Source: a virus
Length of the DNA: 64,000 nucleotides
Strand: one strand, 5' to 3'
Virus record (IMG/VR): IMGVR_UViG_3300025012_000031
Location: 1 to 64,000 of that record
The notes below the pieces were generated by a model that was not told the origin of the DNA, made no database searches, and saw only the letters and a program-made list of their open reading frames with translations. Position numbers and translations under genes: made by a program. Below, piece by piece: positions 25,149-32,596 of the stretch; position 1 is the first letter of the stretch, and the number at the start of each line of letters is the position of its first letter.

Positions 25149-25634
25149 TTAATGCGGAACTGGTAGAAGAATTGTTTTTGCAATATGAACGCCCTCATCA
25201 AAATCATCTGTACGAAAATATGAAGTCTCGCGGAGCATAGCGTGTTCGTGGGGATATCCGGTCTTCTCCATGACAAGCACAATTGGTACATTTGCTTGAA
25301 ACGCCCATGCCATCTCCATGACGGTGCCTATGCTGATGCGATCGGCGCCAAGAAGGTTAACAAAAATAAGATCTCGTTTCGTTGCATCATGATAATCACG
25401 ACCGAAGATTCCGCGCTGTGACGATAGAACATGTTCTTCATATGTATCCTTTATGACATCTTGCATTAAGTTGGGATCGCCGTTTGTCGGTCGTAGATAA
25501 CTCTTTGCCCGGAGTGGCGAGAAACACACGATACCACTATCTTTGAAGGCAGCGGCCGCACGATCTCGCCAGCCAATAGAGTCTGAATAATGTAACCCAG
25601 TAATCGGTCCTGCTAGGTAAATGCTCGGTTTCAT
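25149..25634 (-). CDS. Nucleoside 2-deoxyribosyltransferase-like protein
   Basis: 161 aa. SIYLAGPITG at the N-terminus and the later NLLGADRISIGTVMEMAWA (Asp...Glu) are the signature of the nucleoside 2-deoxyribosyltransferase/DUF4406 fold. It could cleave or exchange nucleobases, either in salvage or to remove unwanted nucleotides. ATGA overlap with the 61-aa gene upstream. Confidence 0.75.
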   Translation of the reverse strand: MKPSIYLAGPITGLHYSDSIGWRDRAAAAFKDSGIVCFSPLRAKSYLRPTNGDPNLMQDVIKDTYEEHVLSSQRGIFGRDYHDATKRDLIFVNLLGADRISIGTVMEMAWAFQANVPIVLVMEKTGYPHEHAMLRETSYFRTDDFDEGVHIAKTILLPVPH

Positions 25635-25816
25635 TTTGTTGTTTCCCTTTCTTTACCGGTGATTAACACATACTCGCGGTTTGTGACGGGAGAATAGTCA
25701 AGGCACACCGCATGGCCATCGTCTAGAGAAATATCAATAGTGGTATCTTCAGTTACCCAACACGTACCATGTTTGTGGTGTAAACAATCATTAGCAGAGC
25801 ATTTAATCTTTGGCAT
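25631..25816 (-). CDS. Small Cys-rich protein (61 aa)
   Basis: IKCSANDCLHHKHGTCW followed by AVCLDYS gives four Cys in a pattern typical of a small zinc-binding fold (like DUF1540, not verified). Coupled to both neighbours by stop/start overlap. Function unknown. Confidence 0.6.
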   Translation of the reverse strand: MPKIKCSANDCLHHKHGTCWVTEDTTIDISLDDGHAVCLDYSPVTNREYVLITGKERETTK

Positions 25817-26067
25817 CAGTTATGTCCGCCGCACCCGACGCTGAGATTTAGAAATAATCTATCAGCGTTTTGTATGTTAAGCTCAATTGGCGTCTTCAAG
25901 GGATCAAGTAAGACACCTTCGTCATTATGAACTTCCCATTCATCCATCGGTCGCCCGGTATTATTTGACTCAGTGAGAGCAAGGTTCCTGGCTACCGATA
26001 GCGGTTGATTTCCGTCGGCCTCAATGTGGACATCAACACCGTTTACGATAAAAATAATAGTTATCAT
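25816..26067 (-). CDS. Ubiquitin-like beta-grasp protein
   Basis: 83 aa from the ATG at 26067 (SD AAGGAGG). The order strand (MITIIFIVNG), strand (VDVHIEADG), helix (SVARNLALTES), strands (WEVHNDEGVLLDP...ADRLFLNLSV) is that of ubiquitin-like folds. It ends VGCGGHN: a GG two residues from the end, as in modifiers that need trimming. It resembles prokaryotic ubiquitin-like families such as DUF2604; this match is from memory. No E1 or JAB gene lies in the window. It may act as a modifier or only as a binding domain. Confidence 0.65.
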   Translation of the reverse strand: MITIIFIVNGVDVHIEADGNQPLSVARNLALTESNNTGRPMDEWEVHNDEGVLLDPLKTPIELNIQNADRLFLNLSVGCGGHN

Positions 26068-26077
26068 ACAATCCTCC

Positions 26078-27040
26078 TTAAAAATTATGATGTCCACGAA
26101 TGATCTGAAGCAATAATTGTTCGATGTTCCATACACGAGGACCACTTGGTAGCTTTGATTCGTTCAGCGCGCATCGCATGTCATCCTCGGTCATTGTTGC
26201 CATATGCATAACTTCTTCTACAGAGTATTTACCCTGCTTGATGTCAAGAATAAGCTCGGCCTGTGGCAGTGGGAACGTCAATTCACCATACTTGAGAAGG
26301 TCTTCTCCTTCCTTCAATAAACGAATAAGATGCGATGCAAATTTCGTATCGTAACCATGCTTTGATACGAGCTCATGGCGACTACCAAATTTGTCTTTAC
26401 GTTCATTCAATTGTTCCAATGCCCGCTTGACATTGATGTTCAATTGAATCGCCATGTCGCCAATCGTAACATGGTTGTTGTTGAATTTAAACTTACACAA
26501 ACCGAACATTTGTTTGTGTTCTGCCATTAGAGATTTGGGGTCTTGTTTAGAAAAGAACTCGATTGCCGCCTCAATGAACTCCATGTTATCACGTTTGATA
26601 ATCATCTTGTGCTTCTGTGAGGTTGCATAACCGATGAATTTCTCAAAACATCCTTTATGCGGAAATAATTTTGCATAACGAAGAATCTCTTTGCCCCAAT
26701 GATTTGAATAGACAATGTTCTTTTCATTGACGAAAACATGCTCAATGATGTTTGGGTTGTTATCCATCGCCAAACGAAGGAACTTCTTCACTTCATACAA
26801 CTTCTTATCAATTGCATCTGGGGCGTTCTGACCATTCTCGAGTTTACTGATCTTCGAAAAGTCAACCTCCTCTACATGGTTAAATCCAATGTAACAAGAG
26901 AGATCGGCTACGAACACACCAGAGTAATCCGTGTCAGACAACTTGCCTTTGGTCGGATCATCATTCGACGTTCCGTAGAGACGTGAACCAACCTGAATTT
27001 CAAGAATACGATTTTGCTTTGCCATATTGAACATGTCCAT
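26078..27040 (-). CDS. Predicted nucleotidyltransferase (pol-beta superfamily)
   Basis: 320 aa. VGSRLYGTSNDD followed by KLSDTDYSGVFV is the GS...DxD motif of pol-beta-type minimal nucleotidyltransferases; a helical C-terminal domain of about 200 residues follows. Proteins of this type occur in many T4-like phages and have been placed in RNA-repair contexts. Substrate unknown. SD GGAGG. Confidence 0.75.
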   Translation of the reverse strand: MDMFNMAKQNRILEIQVGSRLYGTSNDDPTKGKLSDTDYSGVFVADLSCYIGFNHVEEVDFSKISKLENGQNAPDAIDKKLYEVKKFLRLAMDNNPNIIEHVFVNEKNIVYSNHWGKEILRYAKLFPHKGCFEKFIGYATSQKHKMIIKRDNMEFIEAAIEFFSKQDPKSLMAEHKQMFGLCKFKFNNNHVTIGDMAIQLNINVKRALEQLNERKDKFGSRHELVSKHGYDTKFASHLIRLLKEGEDLLKYGELTFPLPQAELILDIKQGKYSVEEVMHMATMTEDDMRCALNESKLPSGPRVWNIEQLLLQIIRGHHNF

Positions 27041-27124
27041 GGCATACCTCCAAAAGAGACGAGTGTATAGTAGCCCTCAGTTAAGAAGGCTACACATTAC
27101 ATTATGATGTTAACGGAATTTGAT

Positions 27125-27373
27125 TTACTTCGGGAGTTGCTTATTGAAGGGGCAGAGATAACCAAGCATTTCGATACTGAGGGAATTAAGTTCAGTCGGA
27201 TAAAGCGGGCATTGGGTACAATAAGTATGTGACGAAGAAAATTCATGGATGCAGATGAAGTTCTTTGCTTCGAGAAACTTCTTTCGGAGTTCATCGTTAG
27301 CAACTTGGAGTTTATCAAACTTCTCCTTTGGAACTAGTGCCGCATATTCTTCTGGTGATAAAAGTATTTGCAT
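27125..27373 (-). CDS. Hypothetical Cys-containing protein (82 aa)
   Basis: An N-terminal coiled-coil-like helix (residues 8-38), then FICIHEF...YCTQCPLYP...YLCPF, with five Cys that could bind metal. A short hairpin (27070-27093) follows the gene. No family recognised. Confidence 0.55.
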   Translation of the reverse strand: MQILLSPEEYAALVPKEKFDKLQVANDELRKKFLEAKNFICIHEFSSSHTYCTQCPLYPTELNSLSIEMLGYLCPFNKQLPK

Positions 27374-27376
27374 TGT

Positions 27377-27649
27377 TTATTTCCAAAATGTGAACATAAT
27401 AGTACCAGAGCGGAGTTGCGTGTCCGCCCATGTTTTACATTCAACTTTCGACCAACCGGCATCAACGTATAATCTAACAACCTCTTTACGCTCGGTCATG
27501 TTTAGGTTGTCGGGGAGAATGATGTCAACGGACTCTCCGATGAGTTGATTGTTTCTTGCACAATCCTTCAACTTACCGTCAATAATCCTCAGTGTGTTTC
27601 CAAGGATCGGCTCACGAAGGCGCTCAAATATTTCAGGTCCTACGGGCAT
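27377..27649 (-). CDS. MPVGP-family small protein, copy 1 (90 aa)
   Basis: Begins MPVGPEIFERLRE and contains YVDAGWSKVECK near residue 66. The protein at 28075 begins MPVGPGLFLEVN and contains YEKAGWSKVEYE at the same place, so the two are paralogues flanking one gene. Function unknown; the conserved AGWSKVE region may be a binding surface. Confidence 0.65.
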   Translation of the reverse strand: MPVGPEIFERLREPILGNTLRIIDGKLKDCARNNQLIGESVDIILPDNLNMTERKEVVRLYVDAGWSKVECKTWADTQLRSGTIMFTFWK

Positions 27650-28062
27650 AGGTTCTCCTTCTTTATGTAGTTCATTAAGATCGTTGGAAAGGTGAGGCGA
27701 TTGATAATAGAGTGTGGTTTACTCCATGCCATTTCCATATTAGCTGTCCAGAAATCGGGGAACCATTTCTTTCCTTGTACTTTATCCCAGAGCAGACCAA
27801 AACCATCCCAGGTGAAGAGGTCGGGCGAGTCATTGAAACATGAATGCCCATACTCATGATCCTCTCCAACTTCACCACATTTAGAACACTTATAAAGATA
27901 GACATTATACTCTTCTTGTCCACCCTTACATTTATGTAAATCTTGCCAATCGTGCCAACATCGACCAAGAAATTTATCGGTCAAGAATTCGTTTGTTACT
28001 TCCTTGACCATTGCATCGAGTTCCGCATTTGCTGTATCTAATAGATGATCTGATTTTTTCAT
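27640..28062 (-). CDS. Zinc-knuckle protein, phage ABA-sandwich type
   Basis: 140 aa. CWHDW, then YKCSKCGEVGEDHEYGHSC gives a C..C...H/C zinc site, and the following SPDLFTWDGFGLLWDK resembles the phage ABA-sandwich domain seen in many small phage proteins. Overlaps the MPVGP copy 1 start by 10 bases. Function unknown. Confidence 0.6.
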   Translation of the reverse strand: MKKSDHLLDTANAELDAMVKEVTNEFLTDKFLGRCWHDWQDLHKCKGGQEEYNVYLYKCSKCGEVGEDHEYGHSCFNDSPDLFTWDGFGLLWDKVQGKKWFPDFWTANMEMAWSKPHSIINRLTFPTILMNYIKKENLCP

Positions 28063-28074
28063 TTTAACACTATC

Positions 28075-28362
28075 TCATTTCTTAGCCGAGAATACAAGCT
28101 GACCGTAAAAACCTTCGGGTAGAAATTTATGACCGGATTCATATTCGACCTTTGACCACCCAGCCTTCTCATATGCAAATATGATCTCGTTCAACTCTCC
28201 CATATTAAAAAAATCTCTTAATGGGATTTTGACTTTATTTACTGACATATAATCGATATTCTTGCTTTTAGCAGCCATCTTAAGCATGCTATCGATATAG
28301 TCAATACCGTGAAGCAGATGAGATCTATTGACTTCTAAAAATAATCCGGGTCCAACAGGCAT
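28075..28362 (-). CDS. MPVGP-family small protein, copy 2 (95 aa)
   Basis: Paralogue of the gene at 27377: same N-terminus and AGWSKVEYE segment, otherwise divergent. First gene after the sigma70 promoter at 28390. Function unknown. Confidence 0.65.
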   Translation of the reverse strand: MPVGPGLFLEVNRSHLLHGIDYIDSMLKMAAKSKNIDYMSVNKVKIPLRDFFNMGELNEIIFAYEKAGWSKVEYESGHKFLPEGFYGQLVFSAKK

Positions 28363-28389
28363 AAAGATTCTCCGTCATTTGATTCGTCT

Positions 28390-28418
28390 ATTTTAACAAA
28401 TCAGCGAGACAATGTCAA
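28390..28418 (-). promoter_or_regulatory. Sigma70 promoter
   Basis: TTGACA, 17 bp, TAAAAT upstream of the MPVGP copy 2 gene; ATTTG/CAAAT arms flank the -10 box weakly. Confidence 0.8.
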
Positions 28419-28424
28419 TGGAAA

Positions 28425-28733
28425 TTACAGGGGTCCCTGTTGTGTTTCAAGAACATCGTCGGTCAATAGCGGAACATCTTCTGCAAGTTCGACATTCTCT
28501 TCGCCGAGCAATTCTTCACGGGTCGGTTCTTTATAACCGGCCTTCTTTGCGGTAGCCTTCACTTTATCAACACGCCGATGAATCTTCTTAATGACACGCC
28601 TGGTATGAGCGGCGAGATAACGCTTTGCTTTGCGGGGCGTCATTCCTTGTGCCATCAGATCGGCCAAAATTTGTTCATAACGCTCTTCGGCGCTCAATTC
28701 TCTTTTCGGTGAAACAACTTGTGCTTCTGTCAT
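28425..28733 (-). CDS. Hypothetical basic protein with acidic tail (102 aa)
   Basis: SD AGGAGAAC. Residues 34-70 are strongly basic (AKRYLAAHTRRVIKKIHRR) and predicted helical, while residues 75-102 are acidic. Possibly nucleic-acid binding. Follows the topoisomerase subunit gene in the same direction. Confidence 0.55.
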   Translation of the reverse strand: MTEAQVVSPKRELSAEERYEQILADLMAQGMTPRKAKRYLAAHTRRVIKKIHRRVDKVKATAKKAGYKEPTREELLGEENVELAEDVPLLTDDVLETQQGPL

Positions 28734-28745
28734 TTAAATGTTCTC

Positions 28746-28937
28746 CTAGTGAAGGGTTAAAAGTTTATCGGTACACTCTGTTTCAAGTACCCAACCAAGA
28801 CGTTGAAATGTGTCGCGAACATCCGTTTCGTTCATCACACCTCTATATTCAATTAACACCGAGAGTTTACCTTCATCTGTTAACTCGGCGGTGATTGATC
28901 GCCCAACTTTATCTTTGAGGCCAAAAATCATCTTCAT
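28746..28937 (-). CDS. Hypothetical protein (63 aa)
   Basis: Begins MKMIFGLKDKVGRS and looks like a small alpha/beta domain. ATGA-type overlap with the stop of the topoisomerase C-terminal gene. No family recognised. Confidence 0.55.
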   Translation of the reverse strand: MKMIFGLKDKVGRSITAELTDEGKLSVLIEYRGVMNETDVRDTFQRLGWVLETECTDKLLTLH

Positions 28938-30211
28938 TTTATTTCCTTGAGATCGTCTTCCCAGAATTGACCAGGAGACGTATCGGCAACTACTTTATAT
29001 TCTTCAGAATGCTCAAGCCACTTTTTCTTTAATTCAGACATCGTATCTTCTGATAGAGAGTGCAGTGGCATGTTGATGAGATAAGCGTATGATCCTTCTA
29101 CCTCGTCATATCCCCGAGCTTGGATCTGTGTAATGATTTCGTCTTTCCTGCGGCGTTCGAGGATGATCGCCTTATCAAGAACGTCACCGATGAATTGATA
29201 CTTTGCTTGGGCAACTGTAATCTGATTCGTAAGTTTATCAAGAATTGAGTCTTTACGGAGCTGATAATACCGAAGACGAATTTTGCAATAGTCTTCAAGA
29301 ATCTCAATATCAGACTTGAACTCGCGGACCATGTTGTTCTCGTCAAGACATGTGAAGTTCTCTGTTACTCGTTTGATGAGTTTGAGATCATTGAGCACGA
29401 TCTCTTTATCACGATCAATGAATTCGCTTGTAACCTTAACGATGAATTCAAACTTACTATTTCCTGGATTAGAAAGGTCATCAAAATCCCGGATGACCTT
29501 TTTCTCTTCAAGTTCTGTCAACACTTTGACATACTTATCGAGGTCATATCCGATCGGTAGTTCTGTAATACGAAGTGTGGTCCGATTGACTTTCTCAAAG
29601 TCACCTTTAATCAACCAACGGTTCTTCTCTGCTTCGTATTCAATCACACCGTTAAAGCCCTTATAATAAGGAGCAATCCGTTGTGGCAATTTTCCATTCT
29701 TCAGATAATTACGAATGTGTTTGGTAACCTCCTTAGAATCGCGAGGAAGAATCTTCTGTGACCAACCAGAACCGATACCTTCTGAGCCGTTGATGAGAAT
29801 GAGTGGCAAGGTCGGAACAAAGAATCTCGGCTCAATGACATCTCCCTCGAAAACCTGCTCGGTGAGAAGCGGGATGTCATCCTTATTGAAAATTTGATTA
29901 AAGACAGGAGCCTTGTAGGTGAAGATGTAACGAGTTGCAGACGGGGCCGGTTTCAAACGAGAGCCGAACGTTCCATCGGGAATCATCAGCGTAATGTTAT
30001 TCGTTCCGACGAAATCTTGGGCCAATCCACAGATGACGCCACCGAGACTCTGCTCACCGTGTAAGTATTGTGTGCAATTGTGAACACAAATTCCAGATTT
30101 ACCAATAGGAAAATTATGATTTTTCTTCACATGAAGATCATATACGTCAATTGGTTTTTCTAACTTTATTCTTTTAATTGACTTTATTTTTATGCTTGCA
30201 TTTATCTCCAT
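28934..30211 (-). CDS. 52: C-intein plus C-terminal part of topoisomerase subunit gp52
   Basis: 425 aa. Residues 1-45 are the C-terminal half of an intein: block F IDVYDLHVKKNHNF and block G GICVHN, followed by Cys (+1). The C-extein starts CTQYLHGEQSLGG and continues with the type II topoisomerase breakage-reunion region: AQDFVGTNNITLMIP, GSRL and the catalytic Tyr in TRYIFT near residue 95. The N-terminal half is encoded at 31012-31482. Trans-splicing would join ...SKVAE to CTQY..., exactly the conserved AE-(Y/H)HGE region of the family. Own SD (GGGAG) overlaps the end of the homing endonuclease gene. Confidence 0.93.
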   Translation of the reverse strand: MEINASIKIKSIKRIKLEKPIDVYDLHVKKNHNFPIGKSGICVHNCTQYLHGEQSLGGVICGLAQDFVGTNNITLMIPDGTFGSRLKPAPSATRYIFTYKAPVFNQIFNKDDIPLLTEQVFEGDVIEPRFFVPTLPLILINGSEGIGSGWSQKILPRDSKEVTKHIRNYLKNGKLPQRIAPYYKGFNGVIEYEAEKNRWLIKGDFEKVNRTTLRITELPIGYDLDKYVKVLTELEEKKVIRDFDDLSNPGNSKFEFIVKVTSEFIDRDKEIVLNDLKLIKRVTENFTCLDENNMVREFKSDIEILEDYCKIRLRYYQLRKDSILDKLTNQITVAQAKYQFIGDVLDKAIILERRRKDEIITQIQARGYDEVEGSYAYLINMPLHSLSEDTMSELKKKWLEHSEEYKVVADTSPGQFWEDDLKEIK

Positions 30212-30959
30212 GCCATCTCCCGTAGTTACCTTTTGTTGTTATGAACCCACAATGTTCACAGGCCCAAATTTTTGCATTCATTATTGATAAACCATTCGCT
30301 GCTATTGTTTTTCTGGTGGTTTCGTCGCGGCCTTCCCATATATTCTTAACCATTGCATCTCTTTTACTATATGACAATTTTTCAGCATCAGTAAATTCTT
30401 TTTTGTTCATTCTTTGTTTATATTTTTTTCTACCATTCTTCCAATTATCATTACTTAAAATTTTTGTGTGGTCCCTACCGAATCTGTTTAACAGAATTAC
30501 ATATTCTCCACCACGGTTATGACGACCATCATAATCAAAATCATTCTCGTATTGAGTAAAAGATAAAGAATCTATTCTACGTTGAATTGGTGTGCTGTTT
30601 ATTTTGCGGCGAAGTCCGCTAAAAGATAACCAACAAAAACCGCGAAGTTTGTAGTGCACCCAGTCATAACTACCACCACAGTTGTTATTAATTTCTGGTT
30701 TTAACGATTTGATTAATCTCGTTTCATCTTTACCAGCCTCATACCTAGAATCATAATAACTGATTAGAGATATGGAAAAATCGTCATTCGAAAAACCATC
30801 TTCAAGATAAGGAATAAAACCAAGGGCGCCTCTTCTCGTCATATGTTCTTCAAATCTGTCAAATAATGTCTTCCCTCTTTTTAATACTATTCCAACATAA
30901 CGATCGCCTGTCTGTAAATGTGTAATTAAATACGAATGTGGTTTATCTTGTATCACCAT
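30174..30959 (-). CDS. GIY-YIG homing endonuclease inside the split intein
   Basis: 261 aa. SYLITHLQTGDRYVGI (residues 8-23) is a GIY-YIG variant, followed by RFEEH and an ETRLIKSLKPEINNNCGG segment carrying the catalytic Glu and Asn region. The C-terminus has a zinc-finger-like C..CGF...H..KC segment for DNA recognition. It lies between the two intein halves of the gp52 gene, so it is a free-standing homing gene in a fractured gene. Start and SD (GGAGG) are buried in the 30953-31000 hairpin. Confidence 0.9.
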   Translation of the reverse strand: MVIQDKPHSYLITHLQTGDRYVGIVLKRGKTLFDRFEEHMTRRGALGFIPYLEDGFSNDDFSISLISYYDSRYEAGKDETRLIKSLKPEINNNCGGSYDWVHYKLRGFCWLSFSGLRRKINSTPIQRRIDSLSFTQYENDFDYDGRHNRGGEYVILLNRFGRDHTKILSNDNWKNGRKKYKQRMNKKEFTDAEKLSYSKRDAMVKNIWEGRDETTRKTIAANGLSIMNAKIWACEHCGFITTKGNYGRWHGDKCKHKNKVN

Positions 30960-31000
30960 GAAGATACCTCCGTTTAAAGGTATTTATATCTTCATGGTGA
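30953..31000 (-). promoter_or_regulatory. Late promoter TATAAATA inside an RBS-masking hairpin
   Basis: Perfect 14-bp arms (30953-30966 and 30987-31000). The minus-strand order is arm, TATAAATA (30981-30988), SD GGAGG, arm containing the start ATG. Transcripts of the gp52 operon would hide the start; late transcripts beginning after TATAAATA lack the 5' arm. Same logic as T4 I-TevI. Confidence 0.85.
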
Positions 31001-31011
31001 AAAATCGTAAA

Positions 31012-31482
31012 TTACACTAACGAAACTATTTCATCGTCCGCTGTAAGAGCATCGGCCCGCTTCCAACCAGAAATCGTTCTTATCGGATGATTCGGCGTCA
31101 CCTTGAATGTTTCACCGTTCACCAACTCGATCTCAATAAATTCGTCGCTCTGTTTGGTAACAAATACATCCAAACATTCATCTAATTCCCACTGTTTAGA
31201 GTTTTCATTAAATGATTGAATATCAAAATTTTTACCAATCAATTCTTTGACGGTTATAAGTTCGCCTTCAATGTTAATCAGCGTATCTGGGTGTAGACAT
31301 TCAGCAACCTTAGACATCAACTGGCTGACTTTAATCGGTGAAGTAATATTGTTCCGCAGTACCGTATGGATCACCTTTCTGGAGGAAGGTTTTAGGCCAT
31401 CTACATAACAAGCAACTGACCGATAAAGATCATACTGTGAAAACTGAGAATGTTCATTTGTAAAGAAGTCGGTGATTTTCAA
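31012..31482 (-). CDS. 52: N-terminal part of topoisomerase gp52 plus N-intein
   Basis: 156 aa. The start codon is TTG (SD GGGAG 7 bases upstream). Residues 1-64 are the gp52/GyrA-type N-terminus (VDGLKPSSRKVIHTVL). Intein block A CLHPDTLI follows SKVAE directly, and block B is GETFKVTPNHPIRTISGW. The frame ends after DDEIVSLV, so it is only the N-half of an intein. The catalytic Tyr is in the other fragment, so neither half is active alone. Confidence 0.93.
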   Translation of the reverse strand: MKITDFFTNEHSQFSQYDLYRSVACYVDGLKPSSRKVIHTVLRNNITSPIKVSQLMSKVAECLHPDTLINIEGELITVKELIGKNFDIQSFNENSKQWELDECLDVFVTKQSDEFIEIELVNGETFKVTPNHPIRTISGWKRADALTADDEIVSLV

Positions 31483-31485
31483 ACG

Positions 31486-31695
31486 TTAACTCCCAAAATA
31501 CAATTTATAGAGTAAAACAAGCACAATGACATCGAGCACCTCAATGATGAAGATACAAAACGCCATCATTCCCACGAAACCCCATCCGTCGTTCGATCTT
31601 TCCCCGCCGATATCAAATGCATATCGAAACGGTAGTGTCATCATGTCAATCAGAAAAGAAAAGAATTCCTTTACCGCTTTAAGTTTTTGTTTCAT
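31486..31695 (-). CDS. Small membrane protein (69 aa)
   Basis: SD AAGGAGAAC. An amphipathic N-terminus, then one strong TM segment at about residues 41-64 (VGMMAFCIFIIEVLDVIVLVLL). Lies 3 bases before the split gp52 gene. Function unknown. Confidence 0.6.
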   Translation of the reverse strand: MKQKLKAVKEFFSFLIDMMTLPFRYAFDIGGERSNDGWGFVGMMAFCIFIIEVLDVIVLVLLYKLYFGS

Positions 31696-31704
31696 GTGTT
31701 CTCC

Positions 31705-32256
31705 TTAAGGACGTTTATTTTGCATCTCTTCAATCATGGTCGGAAGATCAATTACAGTTCCGCATGATTTCGCTGGAAGGTTGTCTGATGGAAGGTACTG
31801 TTCGAGTTGCGGGTAATCATCGACTACAGACTTGTGAGTGGTTTTATTTCTGATGGCATTATTGAGCGACCACCGAAAACTATCCATGTCTTTGCTGATG
31901 CTCTTATAGTCAGCGGTGATATCAACATACTCGACCACTAATGCCTGCTGTTGCTCTAATGGAATTGATCCCGTGTTGAATCGGTTATCGCGGGGTACGA
32001 TGACGCGTTCATCTCCCATATTTCCACTAACACTCCTGCCCTCAAGATGACAATCAAAAGTGCAAGATGTGCTACGGAAGGATAGTGGTATATCTTTGGT
32101 AAGAACTTCCTGTGATTTATTCTCGGTAAGGATCGCATACAGTCGATGCGAAAATTCAATCTTAATTTTATCAAGTGCCGCCGTGCGTTCAGCAAACACC
32201 GCCGCGGTTAAACGATTGACTGCTATCTTCTTTGCATCCATTGTAAGTTTTGCCAT
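31705..32256 (-). CDS. Nmad5-like hypothetical protein
   Basis: 183 aa. The N-terminal MAKLTMDAKKIAVNRLTAAVF and overall length recall the Nmad5 family (nucleotide-modification-associated domain 5) found in phages, but I cannot confirm this without a search. The central part has two Cys in STSCTFDCHLEG. SD GGAGA. Overlaps the upstream gene by 68 bases. Confidence 0.45.
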   Translation of the reverse strand: MAKLTMDAKKIAVNRLTAAVFAERTAALDKIKIEFSHRLYAILTENKSQEVLTKDIPLSFRSTSCTFDCHLEGRSVSGNMGDERVIVPRDNRFNTGSIPLEQQQALVVEYVDITADYKSISKDMDSFRWSLNNAIRNKTTHKSVVDDYPQLEQYLPSDNLPAKSCGTVIDLPTMIEEMQNKRP

Positions 32257-32557
32257 TTTCTTTTTCTCCGTTTCTTTTATCGTTGATTAATTGTAGTCGT
32301 TCATTTAGTTCATGGAGTATTTTCTCGTTTGCTTCACTGACAGATAGATGACCGACTGTAACATACAATCGATGATTGACATTCCAAAAATTAACAGACT
32401 TACCGAATCGGCTATTCATGATTACCCATCGTGAAAACGGGTCTTTATTACTGAGTGCCCAGATGAAATAATCTTTGTCTACAGGATTTGCTCCAGCAGC
32501 ATCGATCAGTTCATCATAAACTCTCCTGGCCATTTCTTCAGTTAATCTTTGTTTCAT
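32189..32557 (-). CDS. Hypothetical protein (122 aa)
   Basis: The ATG at 32557 is chosen (AGGAG 4 bases upstream). N-terminal helix (MKQRLTEEMARRVYDELIDAAG), Trp-rich centre, Asn/Gly-rich tail. Its SD directly follows the -10 box of the promoter at 32568, so RNA from that promoter would start between SD and ATG and be nearly leaderless. Confidence 0.55.
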   Translation of the reverse strand: MKQRLTEEMARRVYDELIDAAGANPVDKDYFIWALSNKDPFSRWVIMNSRFGKSVNFWNVNHRLYVTVGHLSVSEANEKILHELNERLQLINDKRNGEKENGKTYNGCKEDSSQSFNRGGVC

Positions 32558-32567
32558 CAAGACTCCT

Positions 32568-32596
32568 ATTATATCAAAGAGTTGGAGAGATGTCAA
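32568..32596 (-). promoter_or_regulatory. Sigma70 promoter abutting the SD
   Basis: TTGACA, 17 bp, TATAAT, immediately followed by AGGAG and the ATG at 32557. Expected start sites fall 1-5 bases before the ATG. CTCC in the spacer can pair with GGAG across the -10 box. Confidence 0.8.
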
